Origin: Roseovarius sp.
Lineage (GTDB): Bacteria; Pseudomonadota; Alphaproteobacteria; Rhodobacterales; Rhodobacteraceae
NCBI GenBank assembly: GCA_021767845.1
Contig: JAASSQ010000154.1
Coordinates: forward strand, 1 to 6,955
Length of the DNA: 6,955 nt
Direction: 5' to 3'
Shown: positions 4,152-6,955 of the stretch, in pieces
Position numbering within the stretch: the stretch's first letter is position 1
How the letters are laid out: every line of letters begins with the position of its first letter
The notes under the pieces: model-generated
Database searches by the model: none
What the model was told of the DNA's origin: nothing
What the model saw: the letters and a program-made list of their open reading frames with translations, nothing else
Translations under genes and position numbers: made by a program

Positions 4152-5171
4152 ATGGCCGCCAAGGCAAAGAAACCCTCGCGGAAAAAACCAAAGCCGTTCA
4201 ACATCCTGATCGTGGGTCAGGGGGGCCGGCTGCAATACGAGGCGGTGATCTTCGCCGCCTCTCTGCGCGCCAGCAGCCCAGGCTTCTCCGGCCGCCTGGT
4301 CGTGGCCGAGCCGCAGCCCGGCCCGCTCTGGCAATCCGACCCGCGCATCCGCGGCGACGACACCCGCGCGCTGCTCGACCACCTCGGCGCCGAGATCGTG
4401 CCCTTCACGTCACGCCATTTCGGGCAGGCCTACCCCTACGGAAACAAGATCGAGGCGCTGTTCACCCTGCCCAAGGACGAGCCCTTCGTCTTTTTCGACA
4501 CCGACACGCTGGTCACCGGCGACCTGGCGCAGGTGCCGTTCGATTTCGACCGCCCCACCGCCTCGTTGCGGCGCGAGGGGACATGGCCCGAGATCCAGCT
4601 TTACGGCCCCGGCTACACGGCCACGTGGAAATCGCTCTACGACAAGTTCGGGCTGGATTTCGAAAACTCGCTCGATACCGGCTGGCCGGATGAGTTCTGG
4701 CGCCGCTATCTCTATTTCAACGCGGGGTTCTTCTTCTACGAATGCCCGCATGTCTTCGGGCAACGTTTTCTCGACTATGCCACGGCAATCCGCGACACCC
4801 CGCCGCCCGAGTTGGTGTGCCAGTCGCTCGACCCGTGGCTCGACCAGGTGGCCCTGCCGCTGGTCATCCATTCGCTTGGCGGCGGGCGCGACACCCTGCC
4901 CGAGGGGCTTCTGGATGGCGAGGTGACCTGCCATTACCGCCTTTTCCCGCTGCTCTACGCGCGCGAATCCGACCGGGTGGTGGAGGTGCTTGAACAGGTG
5001 ACTGCGCCCAACAAGATCAAGAAGGTGCTCAAGGGCTACGACCCGATCAAGTTCATGATCTACCACGGGCGCGGCCAGAAGGTGCGCGCGCTCTTCGACC
5101 GCGACGCCCTGCCCCGCAAGGAACAGGCGATCCGCAACACGATCAAGCGCAACGGGTTCTGGATGCGCTGA
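4152..5171 (+). CDS. GT-A-like (nucleotide-diphospho-sugar transferase) protein with DTD motif
   Basis: A 339-residue cytoplasmic protein. After a basic tail (MAAKAKKPSRKKPKP), FNILIVGQGG (16-25) starts an alpha/beta domain with the path YEAVIFAASLRAS. YGNKIEALF (96-104) is followed by FVFFDTDTLVTGDL (112-125): the NK...DTD pattern resembles glycosyltransferase family 8 and other GT-A enzymes, in which the DxD (D116, D118) binds a metal and the sugar nucleotide. YLYFNAGFFFYECP (around 195-208) matches the family's later FNAGxx strand. DQVALPLVIHSLGGG and CHYRLFPLLY follow. The C-terminus is basic (KIKKVLKGYDPIKFMIYHGRGQK), with an HGRG that may correspond to the H-x-x-G metal site near the end of GT8 enzymes. 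The ATG at 4152 has only a weak ribosome site; a GTG at 4149 is an alternative. The donor and acceptor are unknown and no sugar-pathway gene is nearby. Confidence 0.65.
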   Translation: MAAKAKKPSRKKPKPFNILIVGQGGRLQYEAVIFAASLRASSPGFSGRLVVAEPQPGPLWQSDPRIRGDDTRALLDHLGAEIVPFTSRHFGQAYPYGNKIEALFTLPKDEPFVFFDTDTLVTGDLAQVPFDFDRPTASLRREGTWPEIQLYGPGYTATWKSLYDKFGLDFENSLDTGWPDEFWRRYLYFNAGFFFYECPHVFGQRFLDYATAIRDTPPPELVCQSLDPWLDQVALPLVIHSLGGGRDTLPEGLLDGEVTCHYRLFPLLYARESDRVVEVLEQVTAPNKIKKVLKGYDPIKFMIYHGRGQKVRALFDRDALPRKEQAIRNTIKRNGFWMR

Positions 5172-5178
5172 GCCGCGC

Positions 5179-5209
5179 GATCGCCAGACCGCCCGCCGGT
5201 CGGGCGATT
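5179..5209 (+). terminator. Terminator-like hairpin after the GT-A gene
   Basis: GATCGCCAGACCG (5179-5191), loop CCCGC, CGGTCGGGCGATT (5197-5209) form a 13-pair stem with one A-G mismatch and one G-T pair, starting 8 nt after the stop codon. No T-tract follows, so termination may be weak or Rho-assisted; 3'-end stabilisation is the alternative. Confidence 0.5.
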
Positions 5210-5343
5210 GGCTGATACAGGCGCGCCGATCAACGCATTTTCGGAATTGGCCGGGATAATGCGCCCTGAACGCATGTGGCATCGCCATTCCCCGGCCTCG
5301 CCATCACACGGCTTACGCCGGATCACCGCCGAGCCGCGCACCC

Positions 5344-5413
5344 GGAACACCCGACCGCCAAGACCAGCCGCAGCAGGAACATACGTTCCACCCCACACCG
5401 CCCGCGCGGAACA
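5344..5413. repeat. Three GGAACA boxes at exact 32-bp spacing, one in a palindrome
   Basis: GGAACA occurs at 5344, 5376 and 5408, exactly 32 bp apart, close to three helical turns, so all face the same side of the DNA. The middle copy is the left half of a perfect dyad GGAAC-ATAC-GTTCC (5376-5389). The third starts an imperfect dyad GGAAC-AGC-GGTCC. They lie 25 to 95 bp upstream of the proposed metY promoter, which would suit an activator or repressor array. No known regulator is assigned. Confidence 0.35.
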
Positions 5414-5437
5414 GCGGTCCGCCCGGACGCCGCGCCA

Positions 5438-5466
5438 TTGTGACACCCCCGGCAATGCCCTAAACC
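5438..5466 (+). promoter_or_regulatory. Probable metY promoter
   Basis: TTGTGA (5438-5443) and TAAACC (5461-5466) are 17 bp apart, and the -10 ends 36 bp before the metY ATG. The -35 matches the consensus moderately and the -10 only partly. The implied leader is about 30 nt and contains the ribosome site AGAGGA. Confidence 0.4.
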
Positions 5467-5502
5467 TTGGGGTCAAGCATTTCCGTTGAGAGGACACCAA
5501 CC

Positions 5503-6783
5503 ATGGCCTACGGCTTCGACACTCTGCAAATCCACGCGGGCGCCCGCCCCGATCCGGCGACCGGCGCGCGCCAGACGCCGATCTACCAGACCACGGCCTA
5601 CGTGTTCCGCGATGCCGAACACGCCGCCGCGCTCTTCAACCTGCAGGAAGTGGGCTACATCTATTCGCGCCTGACCAACCCCACGGTGGCGGCGTTGCAG
5701 GAACGTGTCGCCACGCTGGAAGGCGGCGCCGGGGCGGTGTGCTGTTCCTCGGGCCACGCGGCGCAGATCATGGCGCTTTTCCCGCTGATGGGACCGGGCC
5801 GCAACGTGGTGGTTTCCACCCGGCTCTACGGCGGGTCCGTCACCCAGTTCAGCCAGACGATCAAGCGGTTCGGCTGGTCGGCCCGCTTCGTGGATTTCGA
5901 CGATCTCGACGCGATCGAGGCGGCGGTCGATGGCGACACCCGCGCGATCTTCTGCGAATCCATCGCCAATCCGGGCGGCTACATCACCGATCTCGACGCG
6001 GTGGCCAAGATCGCCGACAAGGTGGGCCTGCCGCTCATCGTCGATAACACCTCGGCCACGCCCTACCTCTGCCGCCCGATCGAACACGGCGCGACGCTGG
6101 TGGTGCATTCGATGACCAAGTTCCTGACCGGCAACGGCACCGTCACCGGCGGCGCGGTGGTCGATTCGGGCACCTTCGACTGGTCGGCCAGCGGCAAGTT
6201 CCCCTCGCTCAGCGAGCCCGAGCCCGCCTATCACGGGCTGAAATTCCACGAGACTTTCGGCCCGCTGGCCTTTACCTTCCACGGCATCGCCGTCGGCCTG
6301 CGCGATCTGGGCATGACCCTCAATCCGCAGGCCGCGCATTACACGCTGATGGGGATCGAAACCCTCAGCCTGCGGATGCAGCGCCATGTCGAGAACGCCG
6401 AGAAGGTGGCGGGCTGGCTGGAAAACCACCCGGCGGTCGATCACGTCACCTATGCGGGTCTGAAATCCTCGCCCTACCATGACCGCGTGGCGCGGATCTG
6501 TCCCAAGGGGGCGGGCGGGCTCTTCACCGTGGCGCTCAAGGGCGGCTATGACGCCTGCGTCAAGCTGGTGGACAGCCTGGAGCTGTTCTCGCATGTGGCC
6601 AACCTGGGCGACACCCGCTCGCTCATCATCCATTCGGCCTCGACCACGCACCGCCAGTTGACCCCCGAACAGCAGGAGGCCGCGGGCGCCGCGCCCAACG
6701 TGGTGCGCATCTCCATCGGAATCGAGGATGCCGACGACATCATCGCCGATCTTGATCAGGCACTGGCCAAGGCCGGCGGCTGA
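5503..6783 (+). CDS. metY: O-acetylhomoserine sulfhydrylase (aminocarboxypropyltransferase), PLP-dependent
   Basis: A 426-residue PLP enzyme of the Cys/Met-metabolism (cystathionine gamma-synthase-like) family. It makes homocysteine from O-acetylhomoserine and sulfide, the direct sulfhydrylation route to methionine, as a cytoplasmic tetramer. Family residues are visible: YSRLTNPT (55-62; Tyr and Arg bind the PLP phosphate of a neighbouring subunit), SSGHAAQI (82-89), LYGGS (108-112, Tyr stacked on PLP), IVDNTSATPY (179-188, Asp bonding the pyridine N), and VHSMTKFLTG with Schiff-base lysine K206. The start FDTLQIHAGARPDPATGARQ (5-24) and a length near 430 fit MetY better than MetB/MetC (about 380-400). 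The ATG at 5503 has AGAGGA 8 nt upstream; the frame opens at 5467 with no better site. The GNGT after the lysine replaces the more usual GHGT. It is apparently monocistronic. Confidence 0.92.
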   Translation: MAYGFDTLQIHAGARPDPATGARQTPIYQTTAYVFRDAEHAAALFNLQEVGYIYSRLTNPTVAALQERVATLEGGAGAVCCSSGHAAQIMALFPLMGPGRNVVVSTRLYGGSVTQFSQTIKRFGWSARFVDFDDLDAIEAAVDGDTRAIFCESIANPGGYITDLDAVAKIADKVGLPLIVDNTSATPYLCRPIEHGATLVVHSMTKFLTGNGTVTGGAVVDSGTFDWSASGKFPSLSEPEPAYHGLKFHETFGPLAFTFHGIAVGLRDLGMTLNPQAAHYTLMGIETLSLRMQRHVENAEKVAGWLENHPAVDHVTYAGLKSSPYHDRVARICPKGAGGLFTVALKGGYDACVKLVDSLELFSHVANLGDTRSLIIHSASTTHRQLTPEQQEAAGAAPNVVRISIGIEDADDIIADLDQALAKAGG

Positions 6784-6808
6784 ACGGCACCAAAGGTCCG
6801 GTTATCGC

Positions 6809-6836
6809 GCGCCGCCCCTGTGCTCCGGGGCGGCGC
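6809..6836 (+). terminator. Strong GC hairpin after metY
   Basis: GCGCCGCCCC (6809-6818), loop TGTGCTCC, GGGGCGGCGC (6827-6836) form a perfect 10-bp stem 25 nt after the metY stop. No T-tract follows. It most likely ends or protects the metY message; the lack of T residues lowers certainty about intrinsic termination. Confidence 0.5.
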
Positions 6837-6935
6837 CGCACGCTTGCCGAACGGCGCGGGATGCCCCATCTCTGCCGCATCATGGCCGCACCAGCGCGCG
6901 CGGCCCCACCTCCACGCCGATCCCGGAGCCGGCCG

Positions 6936-6955
6936 ATGACAGACATCTCCCAGCC
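6936..6955 (+). CDS. Start of an unidentified gene, cut by the window edge
   Basis: ATG at 6936 opens a frame reading MTDISQ to the end of the window. GGAG lies 7 nt upstream, a proper ribosome-binding distance, and the gap after the metY hairpin is about right for a new gene. Only six complete codons are visible, so no function can be given and the call depends on the ribosome site. Confidence 0.4.

Larger units (their letters stand above)
5172..5502. other. 331-bp intergenic region before metY
   Basis: This stretch holds a terminator-like hairpin just after the GT-A gene, three phased GGAACA boxes with one embedded palindrome (5344-5413), and a probable metY promoter close to the gene. A 93-codon plus-strand frame starts at 5208 but begins inside the hairpin, has no ribosome site and resembles nothing, so I do not call it. 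I looked for SAM-II, SAM-V and SAM/SAH riboswitch cores, which occur before methionine genes in this group, and saw none. Nothing recognisable lies in about 5210-5340. Confidence 0.6.

Noticed and set aside
5208..5489. 93-codon plus-strand frame before metY
   Set aside because: Starts inside the hairpin stem, lacks a ribosome site, has atypical composition and no recognisable similarity.
5440..5502. SAM-II, SAM-V or SAM/SAH riboswitch before metY
   Set aside because: None of the conserved cores of these riboswitches is visible, and the predicted leader of about 30 nt is too short.

Overview
This is a GC-rich window with compact genes and strong bias to G or C at third codon positions. Gene content and protein signatures (a hisE of the Rhodobacter/Roseobacter type, divergent rlmB and tRNA-Tyr, a satD plus DUF3307 pair, metY) suggest an alphaproteobacterium of the family Rhodobacteraceae. 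This is inferred from protein patterns only; no 16S rRNA gene is present. The window looks chromosomal and mostly housekeeping. I see no transposase, phage gene, CRISPR array or rRNA.

Layout. Positions 1-436 (+): the end of hisE overlaps a small Dabb-fold protein gene by 4 nt. Positions 437-513: two strong hairpins between convergent genes. Positions 514-987 (-): a YccU-like CoA-binding protein. Positions 988-1188: a non-coding stretch holding a perfect intrinsic terminator on the minus strand. It is preceded by sequence that can fold as an H-type pseudoknot, so this is a candidate small RNA or attenuator. Positions 1189-2331 (-): a zinc-ribbon protein gene 15 bp downstream of the rRNA methyltransferase gene rlmB. 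Positions 2398-2544 (+): a clear promoter and a long-variable-arm tRNA-Tyr(GUA) with an unusual D-loop core. Positions 2606-3998 (-): a DUF3307 membrane protein gene and, upstream of it, satD. The satD product looks like a degenerate class III nucleotidyl-cyclase domain joined to a helix-turn-helix. Paired GCAAG/CTTGC dyads lie at the satD promoter, and a related dyad lies before the DUF3307 gene. Positions 4152-5171 (+): a GT-A-like protein with a DTD motif. Positions 5172-5502: a 331-bp intergenic region with a terminator-like hairpin, three GGAACA boxes exactly 32 bp apart, and a probable metY promoter. Positions 5503-6783 (+): metY (O-acetylhomoserine sulfhydrylase), followed by a strong hairpin and the first codons of another plus-strand gene.

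How the genes work together. hisE (histidine synthesis), rlmB and tRNA-Tyr (translation) and metY (methionine synthesis) are independent housekeeping units. The least understood parts are the satD-DUF3307 module with its repeated operators and the structured RNA at 1018-1107. Both are proposed here from sequence patterns and need comparative or experimental confirmation.
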